From positions 1 through 64,000 of the forward strand of contig JAJVHY010000012.1 in the NCBI GenBank assembly GCA_022072455.1: DNA of 64,000 nt, read 5' to 3'. How positions within the stretch are numbered: position 1 is the first letter of the stretch; each line of letters opens with the position of its first letter. This stretch comes from Verrucomicrobiia bacterium. Its GTDB lineage: Bacteria; Verrucomicrobiota; Verrucomicrobiia; Palsa-1439. Under the pieces are notes generated by a model. That model was not told the DNA's origin. It searched no databases and saw nothing but the letters and a program-made list of their open reading frames with translations. This document shows positions 28,622-37,287 of the stretch, piece by piece. Both the position numbers and the translations under genes were made by a program.

Positions 28622-28980
28622 CGCAACTCCACCGGGATGCTCCGTCCATCCGCGTGCAAACTTTCGCCGGCCAACGTCTCGCCCGTCCGCTGCGCCAGTT
28701 GCGGGAACGACCGGCGCACTTCCGCCCGTTGCGCCGCCGGAACCAAATCCACGACATTTTTCCCGATCAATTCGTGCCGTTCCAACCCATGCAACCGGCA
28801 CGCCGCCGCGTTCGCATCCAGCACCTCGCCGGTCAGCGACTCGACAAAGATCGCATCCGGCGAATGCTCAAAGAGCAGCCGGAAGCGCGCTTCGCTTTGC
28901 TCAAACGTCCGCACGGACGGACCGATTTTGGGATTCTGCGGCATCAATGGTAGCCAGACTCTTGCAACTGCCGTGCCACC
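28622..28980 (-). pseudogene. Truncated duplicate of the 5' end and upstream region of the kinase at 24056..25990
   Basis: Same sequence as 25668..26026 at constant offset 2954, 16 mismatches over 359 bp by eye; reading frame truncated next to the RAYT right end. Confidence 0.9.
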
Positions 28981-28999
28981 ATGCGATAGTCCGCGCCCT

Positions 29000-30331
29000 A
29001 TGGCAGCTCCAGTTTTGATGGACAAAATCGTCGCCCTCTGCAAACGGCGCGGCTTCATCTTTCAATCCAGCGAAATCTACGGCGGCATCAACGGCTTCTG
29101 GGATTACGGCCCGGCCGGCGCCGAGTTGAAACGCAACATCAAAGACGCCTGGTGGAACGACGTGGTCCGCTCGCGCACCGATGTTGTCGGTATCGACGGC
29201 GCAATCATCTGTCACCCCCGTGTCTGGGAAGCCTCCGGTCACACCACCGCCTTCAGTGATCCGATGGTGGACTGCAAGAAATGCAAGGGGCGTTGGCGAG
29301 CTGACCAGCTACCGGACACAAAATGCCCCGAAGGCGGCCCCCACGATTACACCGAAGCCCGGCAATTCAACCTCATGTTTGAGTCCCATGCCGGCCCAAT
29401 CAAAGATGAGGACAACAAAGTCTATCTCCGCCCCGAAACCGCGCAGATCATTTTCGCCCAATTCAATAACGTCCTCAGCGTTGCGCGCCAAAAAATTCCG
29501 TTCGGCATCGCCCAAATCGGCAAGGCGTTCCGCAACGAAATCAACCCGCGCAACTTCACCTTCCGCAGCCGCGAATTCGAGCAGATGGAACTGGAATTCT
29601 TCATCCAGCCGGGCACTGACGCCGAGTGGCACCAGACCTGGGTCGCCGAACGCCTGAAATGGTATTCCACCATCGGCTTACCGGCGGCGAAACTGTCGTG
29701 CTACACCTACAAGAAAGAGGAGCTCGCCCACTACGCCAGCGCGTGCGTGGACGTGATGTTTGAGTTTCCGTTCGGCGTCCAGGAACTCGAAGGCATCGCC
29801 GCCCGTGGCAACTTCGACCTCAGCCAACACCAGAAGTTCTCCGGCAAGAGCCTCGAATACTTCGATGATGAGACGAAGGCGAAATACATACCGCATGTCG
29901 TCGAACCCAGCGCCGGCGTCGATCGCATTGCGCTCGCGTTGATTTGCTCGGCCTACACCGAGGAAGAAATCGCCCCCGGCGACGTCCGGATCGTGATGAA
30001 GTTCGCCCCGCGCATCGCCCCGGTCAAAGTCGCAGTCTTCCCGTTGTTGCGGAACAAACCGCCGCTGGTCGAAAAAGCCCGGGAAGTCTTCAAACTCCTC
30101 CAACCCCACTTCAACACCGAATGGGACGACCGCGGCAACGTCGGCAAACGCTACCGGTACCAGGACGAACAAGGCACCCCGTGGTGCGTGACCGTGGACT
30201 TCGACACTCTCGGCGAAAAAGGCCCGGAGTTGTTGGATACCGTCACCCTCCGCGACCGGGACACGATGAAACAGGAGCGCGTCAAGATCGCCGACCTGGT
30301 GCCGTTGATCACCGCCAAATTGCGCGGGTAA
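29000..30331 (+). CDS. glyS: Glycyl-tRNA synthetase
   Basis: IVALCKRRGFIFQSSEIYGGINGFWDYGPAGAELKRNIK, RPETAQIIFAQFNNVL, IAQIGKAFRNEINPRNFTFRSREFEQMELEFF: alpha2-type GlyRS. Confidence 0.96.
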   Translation: MAAPVLMDKIVALCKRRGFIFQSSEIYGGINGFWDYGPAGAELKRNIKDAWWNDVVRSRTDVVGIDGAIICHPRVWEASGHTTAFSDPMVDCKKCKGRWRADQLPDTKCPEGGPHDYTEARQFNLMFESHAGPIKDEDNKVYLRPETAQIIFAQFNNVLSVARQKIPFGIAQIGKAFRNEINPRNFTFRSREFEQMELEFFIQPGTDAEWHQTWVAERLKWYSTIGLPAAKLSCYTYKKEELAHYASACVDVMFEFPFGVQELEGIAARGNFDLSQHQKFSGKSLEYFDDETKAKYIPHVVEPSAGVDRIALALICSAYTEEEIAPGDVRIVMKFAPRIAPVKVAVFPLLRNKPPLVEKAREVFKLLQPHFNTEWDDRGNVGKRYRYQDEQGTPWCVTVDFDTLGEKGPELLDTVTLRDRDTMKQERVKIADLVPLITAKLRG

Positions 30332-30334
30332 CAC

Positions 30335-31996
30335 TCACCGGACAACCGGCGCAGTCTTCCGCCGCGTCAACATCTCTTTGGCATGCCGGAGAGCGACCGA
30401 CGTGGAATCTTTCCCGCCCAACATCCGCGCAATCTCCTCGACGCGCGCATCCCCGGTCACCGCCGCGATGCCGGTATTCGTCCGTCCGCCCTGCACCGTC
30501 TTGTTCACCACGTAATGACAATCGCCTTGCGCGGCAACTTGCGGAAGATGCGTGATGCAGATCACTTGATGCCCACCGGCCACTGTCCGCAATTTTTCGC
30601 CGATGGCAGTGCCCATCTCACCGCCGACGTTGGCGTCAATCTCGTCAAAGACCAAAACCGTCACCCGGTCATGTTCCGCCAACACGACTTTCGTCGCCAG
30701 CATCACCCGTGACATTTCGCCGCTCGACGCGATCTGCCGCAACGGCCGGGCTGGCTCGCCGACGTTGGGCGCGAAGCTGAACTCGATCTCATCCAGCCCG
30801 CGCGCACCGGGCGCGCCGAGCGGGGTGAGTTGCACACCGAAACTGCCGTGCGCAAACCCCAGATCCTTCAACTCTTTCGTCACCGCCCCGGCCAGTTTCT
30901 TGGCCGCGGCCCGGCGCGCCGTCGTGAGTTCCCGGCCCAACTTCTCGATCTGGCCAGCGGCCTTCGCGATTTCGGCGTCCAGTTTTTCGGCGCGCTCGCC
31001 GCGCGTTTCGAGGTCGTTCAAACGGTGCCGGGCTTTCGCCAGAAACTCCCGAATCTCCGGGATCCCCGCGCCATATTTCCGCTTCAACTTGTGTAGTGTC
31101 GCCAGCCGTTCTTCGAGCCACTGCAACCGTTGCGGGTCGGCGTCAATCTTGCCGGCGAAGGTGCCGACAGTCTGCGCGAGTTCCTGTAATCCCCCGGCGA
31201 TGCCGGCGGCTTCCTTCTTCCACGCTTCCGCTTCCGGCACGATGCCGGCCAGTTCCTGAAGCTGCCGTTGCGCCACCGCCAAGCCCTCGAATGCGGAAGA
31301 TTCGCCGTCGGTCAGCGCGAGTTGAATCGCCGCCGCCAGTTCCAGGATTCGGTTCGCGTTGGCGGCCCGGCTGTGTTCGGCACCGAGTTCTTTTTCGTCG
31401 AGTTTGACCACGTCGGCCTGCTCGATTTCCTTGATCTGAAACTTGAGGAAATCAATCTGCTGCGCGACGTCGGCATCGCCCTCGTTCAACGTCGCCCGCT
31501 GCGCCTGCAAATCCAACCACCGCCGGTAAGCCTCCCGGTACGCCGCGGTTTTCACGGCGCCGTAGGCATCGAGAATCTCCAGTTGAAAGTCGCGGTTCAG
31601 CAGCGATTGATGATCGTGCGGCCCGTGCATGTCCACGAGCAGTTCGCCGATGCGTTTGAGGGTCTGGACCGTGGTGGGCGTGTCGTTGATGAATACCTTG
31701 CCGGTCCCGGCCGTGGTGAATTGCCGGCGCACGATGACCGCGCCGGGTTCGAGGCCGAGTTCTTCGAGCAGCGCGTTCAAACGCTGGGTGGCGAAGACAG
31801 CCTCGACGGCGCATTGGTCGGTGCCGGTGCGGATGAGCGATTTGTCCGCGCGTTCACCCAGCAATAAACTCAGGGCGCCGACGATGACCGATTTGCCGGC
31901 ACCGGTTTCGCCAGTGATGACGTTCAAGCCGTCACCAAATTCAACGCGCACGTCTTCGACGATGGCCAAATTCCGGATGCGGAGGGATTGAAGCAT
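30335..31996 (-). CDS. recN: DNA repair protein RecN
   Basis: MLQSLRIRNLAIVEDVRVEFGDGLNVITGETGAGKSVIVGALSLLLGERADKSLIR; VLVFDEIDANVGGEMGTAIGEKL. Confidence 0.96.
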   Translation of the reverse strand: MLQSLRIRNLAIVEDVRVEFGDGLNVITGETGAGKSVIVGALSLLLGERADKSLIRTGTDQCAVEAVFATQRLNALLEELGLEPGAVIVRRQFTTAGTGKVFINDTPTTVQTLKRIGELLVDMHGPHDHQSLLNRDFQLEILDAYGAVKTAAYREAYRRWLDLQAQRATLNEGDADVAQQIDFLKFQIKEIEQADVVKLDEKELGAEHSRAANANRILELAAAIQLALTDGESSAFEGLAVAQRQLQELAGIVPEAEAWKKEAAGIAGGLQELAQTVGTFAGKIDADPQRLQWLEERLATLHKLKRKYGAGIPEIREFLAKARHRLNDLETRGERAEKLDAEIAKAAGQIEKLGRELTTARRAAAKKLAGAVTKELKDLGFAHGSFGVQLTPLGAPGARGLDEIEFSFAPNVGEPARPLRQIASSGEMSRVMLATKVVLAEHDRVTVLVFDEIDANVGGEMGTAIGEKLRTVAGGHQVICITHLPQVAAQGDCHYVVNKTVQGGRTNTGIAAVTGDARVEEIARMLGGKDSTSVALRHAKEMLTRRKTAPVVR

Positions 31997-32002
31997 GAGC
32001 AG

Positions 32003-33640
32003 TTATCGTTCGACGTACCGCTGGGCAATCGGGACGCGGCGGCCGATGCCGAAGGCTTTGGTGGTGACGCGCAAGACCGGCGCGGCTTGCTTGCGTTTGT
32101 ATTCGTTGAGGTCAATCTTGCGGACGATGTCGCGCACCAGTTTTTCGGAGTAGCCGGTTTCTTCGACGATTTCAGCGGCCGATTTGGCTTCTTCGACGTA
32201 GCGCTTGAGGATCGCGTCGAGGATTTCGTACGGCGGCAGGCTGTCCTGATCGGTCTGGTTGGGACGCAATTCGGCGCTCGGCGGCTTGGTGATGCTGGCG
32301 GTCGGGATGATCTCGCCGGTGCGGTTGATGTACCCGGCCAGCTCGTAGACCATCGTCTTCGGCACATCGGCGATGACACCAAGGCCGCCGTTCATGTCGC
32401 CGTACAGCGTGCAGTAGCCGACGGCAAGTTCGCTCTTGTTGCCGGTGGTGAGGAGCATGTGGCCGAATTTGTTCGAGATGGCCATCAGCGTGGTGCCGCG
32501 GATGCGGGCCTGCATGTTTTCTTCGGTCGTGTCCTCCGGCAAGCCGTGGAAAAGGTCACGGAAGCCAGCTTTGAATGTTTGGAAGGCTTCTTGAATCGGG
32601 ATCACTTCGTACCGGATGCCGAGGTTGGCGGCGAGTTGCCGGGCGTCGTCCCGGCTGCCTTGCGAGGAGAACTGCGAGGGCAACGAGATACCCATGACGT
32701 TTTCTTTGCCGAGCGCGGTGACGGCCAGGCAGGCGGTAACCGCCGAGTCAATCCCGCCACTCAGACCGAGCACAACGGATTTGAAGCCGCATTTCTCAAC
32801 GTAATCACGCAGTCCAAGGACCAAGGCGCCGTGGAGGTATTCAATTGGGGAAAAGTTTGAAGGCTGAGCGATGAAGGCGGAAGTCGGAATCTCCACCAGC
32901 ACGAGGTCTTCGCGGAAAGCAGCGCCTTGGGCGAGCAGGTTGCCGGCGGCGTCGAAGGCAAGGCTTTGACCGTCGAAAATGAGTTCGTCATTGCCGCCGA
33001 CCAGGTTGCAGTAAACCAACGGCGCTCCTTGCCGGATGGCGACGGCGCGCAGGAGGTCGGCCCGGGTGCGTTCTTTGCCGAGGTGGAACGGGGACGCGGA
33101 GAGGTTGAGGATCAGGTCCACGGGACCGAACTGCGCGACCGGATCGTGGGAGTACCGGCGGACTTGCCAGTAGCCTTGCGCGTTCCAGATGTCTTCGCAA
33201 ATCGTGACGGCAAGTTTCCGCCCGGCCAACTCGACGATGGGATTGGAGTCGGCAGGTTGGAAGTATCTGTCTTCGTCAAAGACATCGTACGTCGGCAACA
33301 GTGTCTTGCACCGGCGGGCGACGATTCGGCCGCGGTGAATCATGGCCGCGGCATTGAAGTAATCGCGGCCAGGCCGGTGGGGATTGAAATCCACGTAGCC
33401 GGTCAGCAGGGCCGTATCGCCAATGTGACCGGTCAGTTCTTCGAGGGCGTGGAGGTTGTCGGCAACGAACCGGCGTTTCGCCAGCAAGTCACGGGGCGGA
33501 TAGCCGGTAATGGCCAGTTCGGGCGTGACGACCAACTCCGCCCCTGCCGCCACCGCGCGCCGGTAAGCGTCGAGGATGCGCGCCGAGTTGCCGCGCAGGT
33601 CACCGACGGTGGTATTGAGTTGGGCCAAAGCCAAACGCAT
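32003..33640 (-). CDS. nadE: Glutamine-dependent NAD+ synthase
   Basis: Nitrilase-like N-term MRLALAQLNTTVGDLRGN; LGLSGGIDSAVTACLAVTALG; ATGNKSELAVGYCTLYGDMNGGLGVIADVPKT. Confidence 0.95.
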   Translation of the reverse strand: MRLALAQLNTTVGDLRGNSARILDAYRRAVAAGAELVVTPELAITGYPPRDLLAKRRFVADNLHALEELTGHIGDTALLTGYVDFNPHRPGRDYFNAAAMIHRGRIVARRCKTLLPTYDVFDEDRYFQPADSNPIVELAGRKLAVTICEDIWNAQGYWQVRRYSHDPVAQFGPVDLILNLSASPFHLGKERTRADLLRAVAIRQGAPLVYCNLVGGNDELIFDGQSLAFDAAGNLLAQGAAFREDLVLVEIPTSAFIAQPSNFSPIEYLHGALVLGLRDYVEKCGFKSVVLGLSGGIDSAVTACLAVTALGKENVMGISLPSQFSSQGSRDDARQLAANLGIRYEVIPIQEAFQTFKAGFRDLFHGLPEDTTEENMQARIRGTTLMAISNKFGHMLLTTGNKSELAVGYCTLYGDMNGGLGVIADVPKTMVYELAGYINRTGEIIPTASITKPPSAELRPNQTDQDSLPPYEILDAILKRYVEEAKSAAEIVEETGYSEKLVRDIVRKIDLNEYKRKQAAPVLRVTTKAFGIGRRVPIAQRYVER

Positions 33641-33682
33641 TGTGGGCGAAGTGTAAGGATTCCCGGCGGAAAAGCCAGCCGC

Positions 33683-33711
33683 TTGCGTTTTGAGCGAAAT
33701 CGGTCTATTAT
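33683..33711 (+). promoter_or_regulatory. Putative sigma70-type promoter for hsp20 gene
   Basis: TTGCGT - 17 nt - TATTAT upstream of 33735 in the divergent nadE/hsp20 intergenic region. Confidence 0.45.
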
Positions 33712-33734
33712 TTTCGCGCTAGGATTTGGGATTA

Positions 33735-34154
33735 ATGGCCAAGCATCTTACTGACACAGTTTCACAGAGTTTTGCGTACCTGAGCCTTTCAGCCAACGCC
33801 AACCACAGCGCGTGGACTCCCAACACTGACGTTTACGAAACCCCCGACCATCTCGTCGTCAAGATGGAACTGGCCGGCATTGACCGCGAGGATCTCGAAA
33901 TCACGTTGAATGACCGGCTGTTGCTGGTGCGCGGTTACCGGCGGGATCCGTGCCGGCAACGGCAGCATCGCTGTTCGTTCCGCCAAATGGAGATTGATTA
34001 CGGGTATTTCGAGCGCCGCATTGTCATCCCCCGATCCGTGGACGGCGCCAATGTGCGGGCGACGTTTCTCAATGGGTTTCTCCACATCGAGCTGCCGAAA
34101 GCGCAGCATGCCACCCATACGGCAGTCACCGTCATCATCGAACAACCGAACTGA
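33735..34154 (+). CDS. Small heat shock protein Hsp20/alpha-crystallin family
   Basis: ADVYETPDHLVVKMELAGIDREDLEITLNDRLLLVRGYR..IVIPRSVDGANVRATFLNGFLHIELPK (T/NDVYE variant). Confidence 0.93.
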   Translation: MAKHLTDTVSQSFAYLSLSANANHSAWTPNTDVYETPDHLVVKMELAGIDREDLEITLNDRLLLVRGYRRDPCRQRQHRCSFRQMEIDYGYFERRIVIPRSVDGANVRATFLNGFLHIELPKAQHATHTAVTVIIEQPN

Positions 34155-34215
34155 CTGCCGGTTTTCTGCTTGAAACCCATGCAGCGGTCAGCGCATCGTG
34201 GAGCACGGCGCGAAC

Positions 34216-36585
34216 ATGGACGACCTTCCACAACAGGAGACCGGGACGCCAAGCAGCCAGAAGCTTTCGCTGCCGGATATTCCGGCCCACTTGCCGATCC
34301 TCCCGTTGAGCGACGTGGTGGTGCTGCCGTACATGATCGCGCCGCTGTTGATCACCAGTCCGAACTCAATCCGTTTGATTGACGACGTCGTGGCCGGCGA
34401 CCGGCTGATCGGGGTCACGCTCCAGAGAAATCCTGACGACGAACATCCCCGTGCCGATCAACTCCAGAAGGTCGGCTGCATCGCGCGCGTCAATCGAATG
34501 CTCAAATTTCCCGACGACAGCGTGCGGGTGCTGATCCAAGGCTTGAAGCGGATGCGGATCGCGGAGGTCATCGGCGAGAAGCCGTACCTCGTCGCCACCG
34601 TTGCGCCGGTGGAGGACGAGGTGCAAGGCGGCTTGGAGTTGACCGCCTTCACCCGCAACGTCAGCAAACAATTTCAGGAAATCGTCGACCTGACTCCCAA
34701 CCTGCCGGACGAACTCAAGGTCGCCGTGCTCAACATTGACGACCCGAGCAAGCTTGCCGACGTGATCACCGCGAACCTGAACCTGCCGCTAGAAGAAAAA
34801 CAGACGCTCCTGGAAACGCACGACGTCCGGCTGCGGCTCAGCCTGCTCAGCACGTGGTTGAACCGGGAACTCGAAGTCCTCCATCTCGGCAGCGAAATCC
34901 AAAGCAAAGTCAGTAACGCCCTCTCGAAAAGCCAGCGTGACTATTTCCTCCGCGAACAACTCAAGCAGATCCAAAACGAGTTGGGCGAAGGCGGCGACGG
35001 CAGCAGCGAAATCAAGGAGCTCCGCGAAAAGATCGAAAAAGCCAACATGCCGGCGGAAGTCAAGAAGGTCGCCAACAAGGAACTCGACCGGCTTGCGGCC
35101 ATCCCGGCGGCGTCGGCGGAGTACACCGTCGCCCGCACCTACCTCGACTGGCTCGTGATGTTGCCGTGGAGCAAACGCAGCGAGGACAAACTCGATGTCA
35201 TCCGCGCCAAACGGATCCTCGACGAGGATCACTATGATCTCGAACAGGTCAAGAAACGCATCCTCGAATATCTCAGCGTTCTGAAGCTGAAAAGCAATGA
35301 CGGCCCCGGCAAGGGGCCGATTCTCTGTTTTGTCGGCCCGCCCGGTGTCGGCAAAACGTCGCTCGGTATGAGCATCGCCCGCGCGCTCGGCCGGAAGTTC
35401 ATGCGCATCTCCCTCGGCGGCGTCCGCGACGAAGCGGAAATCCGCGGGCACCGCCGCACCTACATCGGCGCGTTACCGGGACGCATCATTCAGGGCTTGC
35501 GGCGCGTCGAAAGTAATAACCCGGTCTTCATGCTCGATGAAATCGACAAGGTCGGCGCCGATTTTCGCGGCGACCCAAGTGCCGCGTTGCTCGAAGTGCT
35601 CGATCCACAACAGAACAATTCGTTCTCCGACCACTACCTCGAACTGCCGTTTGATTTGTCGCACGTGATGTTCATCACGACGGCCAACCTGCTCGAACCG
35701 ATCCCGCCCGCGTTGCGCGACCGGATGGAAGTGATTGAACTCCCCGGCTACACCGAGGAAGACAAACGCCACATCGCCACGAAATACCTGATTCCCCGGC
35801 AACTCAGCGAACACGGTCTAAAACCCGAGCAACTCCGGATCCAGCCCCCCGCCCTGGCCGGCATCATCCGCGCCTACACCCGCGAAGCCGGTGTCCGTAA
35901 TCTCGAACGCCAGATTGCAACGATTTGCCGGCGCACGGCACGGAAGATCGTCGAAAAGAAATCGAAGTCCGTTACCGTCACCAAAGCGAACCTCAAGGAG
36001 TTCCTCGGCGCACCGGAATTCTTCCACGAAGCCGTCGAGCGCAGCACCGAACCCGGCGTGGCGGTCGGGCTGGCGTGGACGAGTGTCGGCGGCGACATCC
36101 TCTTTGTCGAAGCCACCCAAATGCCCGGCAAAGGCCAACTCATCCTGACCGGCTCACTGGGTGATGTGATGAAAGAAAGCGTGCAAGCCGCCTTGAGTTA
36201 CGTGCGGTCGCATGCCGGCTTGCTGAAGATTGACGCGGCCCAATTCGAGAAGTCGGATTTCCACGTCCACGTCCCCGCCGGTGCGATTCCGAAAGACGGC
36301 CCCTCCGCCGGTATCACAATGGCGGTGGCGTTGGTGTCGTTGCTCACCAAGCGGCCGGTCAAACCCGCGACAGCAATGACCGGCGAGATTACGTTGCGCG
36401 GCAAAATCCTGCCGGTCGGCGGCATCAAAGAAAAAGTCCTCGCCGCCAGCCGGTCCGGCGTGCGGACGATTCTCTTGCCGGAACAGAATCGCAAGGACCT
36501 CGCTGATATTCCGTCCGAAGTCCGCAAGAAGTTAAAATTTGTCTTCGTCCGGACGATTGCCGAAGCCGTCACAGTGGCGTTGTAG
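34216..36585 (+). CDS. lon: ATP-dependent protease Lon
   Basis: GPPGVGKTSLGMSIARALGRKFMRISLGGVRDEAEIRGHRRTYIGALPG; PKDGPSAGITMAVAL. GTG at 34198 is an alternative start. Confidence 0.97.
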   Translation: MDDLPQQETGTPSSQKLSLPDIPAHLPILPLSDVVVLPYMIAPLLITSPNSIRLIDDVVAGDRLIGVTLQRNPDDEHPRADQLQKVGCIARVNRMLKFPDDSVRVLIQGLKRMRIAEVIGEKPYLVATVAPVEDEVQGGLELTAFTRNVSKQFQEIVDLTPNLPDELKVAVLNIDDPSKLADVITANLNLPLEEKQTLLETHDVRLRLSLLSTWLNRELEVLHLGSEIQSKVSNALSKSQRDYFLREQLKQIQNELGEGGDGSSEIKELREKIEKANMPAEVKKVANKELDRLAAIPAASAEYTVARTYLDWLVMLPWSKRSEDKLDVIRAKRILDEDHYDLEQVKKRILEYLSVLKLKSNDGPGKGPILCFVGPPGVGKTSLGMSIARALGRKFMRISLGGVRDEAEIRGHRRTYIGALPGRIIQGLRRVESNNPVFMLDEIDKVGADFRGDPSAALLEVLDPQQNNSFSDHYLELPFDLSHVMFITTANLLEPIPPALRDRMEVIELPGYTEEDKRHIATKYLIPRQLSEHGLKPEQLRIQPPALAGIIRAYTREAGVRNLERQIATICRRTARKIVEKKSKSVTVTKANLKEFLGAPEFFHEAVERSTEPGVAVGLAWTSVGGDILFVEATQMPGKGQLILTGSLGDVMKESVQAALSYVRSHAGLLKIDAAQFEKSDFHVHVPAGAIPKDGPSAGITMAVALVSLLTKRPVKPATAMTGEITLRGKILPVGGIKEKVLAASRSGVRTILLPEQNRKDLADIPSEVRKKLKFVFVRTIAEAVTVAL

Positions 36586-36694
36586 CCTCCGACGTAAGGA
36601 GATGGAGTTATGGGGCCGGCGGCACTTCCGCAAAACAGCGACTGTAGTGATCTGTAAAATGTTAAGCGCAGGTTGCCGAAATGATCTTTTCGGT

Positions 36695-36769
36695 TGTAGC
36701 CGCGCTTCTGTGAAGCGCGGGTCAGTCAATTCAGAATGAAAATCGGCGCTTCACAGAAGCGCCACTACA
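36695..36769. repeat. REP-like palindrome doublet (BIME-like)
   Basis: tgtagccgcgcttctgtgaagcgc (36695..36718) and gcgcttcacagaagcgccactaca (36746..36769): inverted copies, 22/24 matching, each with gcgcttc-tgt-gaagcgc hairpin. Confidence 0.85.
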
Positions 36770-36850
36770 CCAGAGGCGCCGGATTTCGATTTGGGCACCA
36801 TACCATTGAGGCATGCCGTTAAAACCAGCTCATGGACTATGCGAATTTGG

Positions 36851-37249
36851 CTAAGGGTTGTTGACGGGCAAGCGATCACGCCTCGGGCGGTTCTCTGAGG
36901 TTAGTGGCATGGCGCTGTACTCATTGGCAGTGTTGACCGGCAAATAGCGCGGGACGTTGTTGGCTGAAAAATCTGTAATAATGCCGCTAGAATTGACGAT
37001 GAAATTCTGCCGCCCAATCTGGATGAAGCCGTTCCGGTCGTGCCACGTTCGTTTCCACGTGTAAACACTGGATCCGTCTGGAAGGCTGATTTGGGTGTCA
37101 GGCGCCCCATAACGCGCAATCAACTTGGATTCGGGCTGACCAACCCATGTCTGCATGACTTCATTGGTAGTAGCACACGCCGTCAGAAGGACGACCAGCC
37201 CGGCAAAAATTGCGGAAGGTTTCATGACCGAGTTGTAGTGATTTCTCAC
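36851..37249 (-). CDS. Small putative lipoprotein
   Basis: Lipobox IFAGLVVLLTACATT; TWVGQPESKLIARYGAPDTQISLPDGSSVYTWKRTW. Confidence 0.7.
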   Translation of the reverse strand: MRNHYNSVMKPSAIFAGLVVLLTACATTNEVMQTWVGQPESKLIARYGAPDTQISLPDGSSVYTWKRTWHDRNGFIQIGRQNFIVNSSGIITDFSANNVPRYLPVNTANEYSAMPLTSENRPRRDRLPVNNP

Positions 37250-37287
37250 TTACCTTCCAAGCCGATTCTACGGCACGGCCAACGCGT

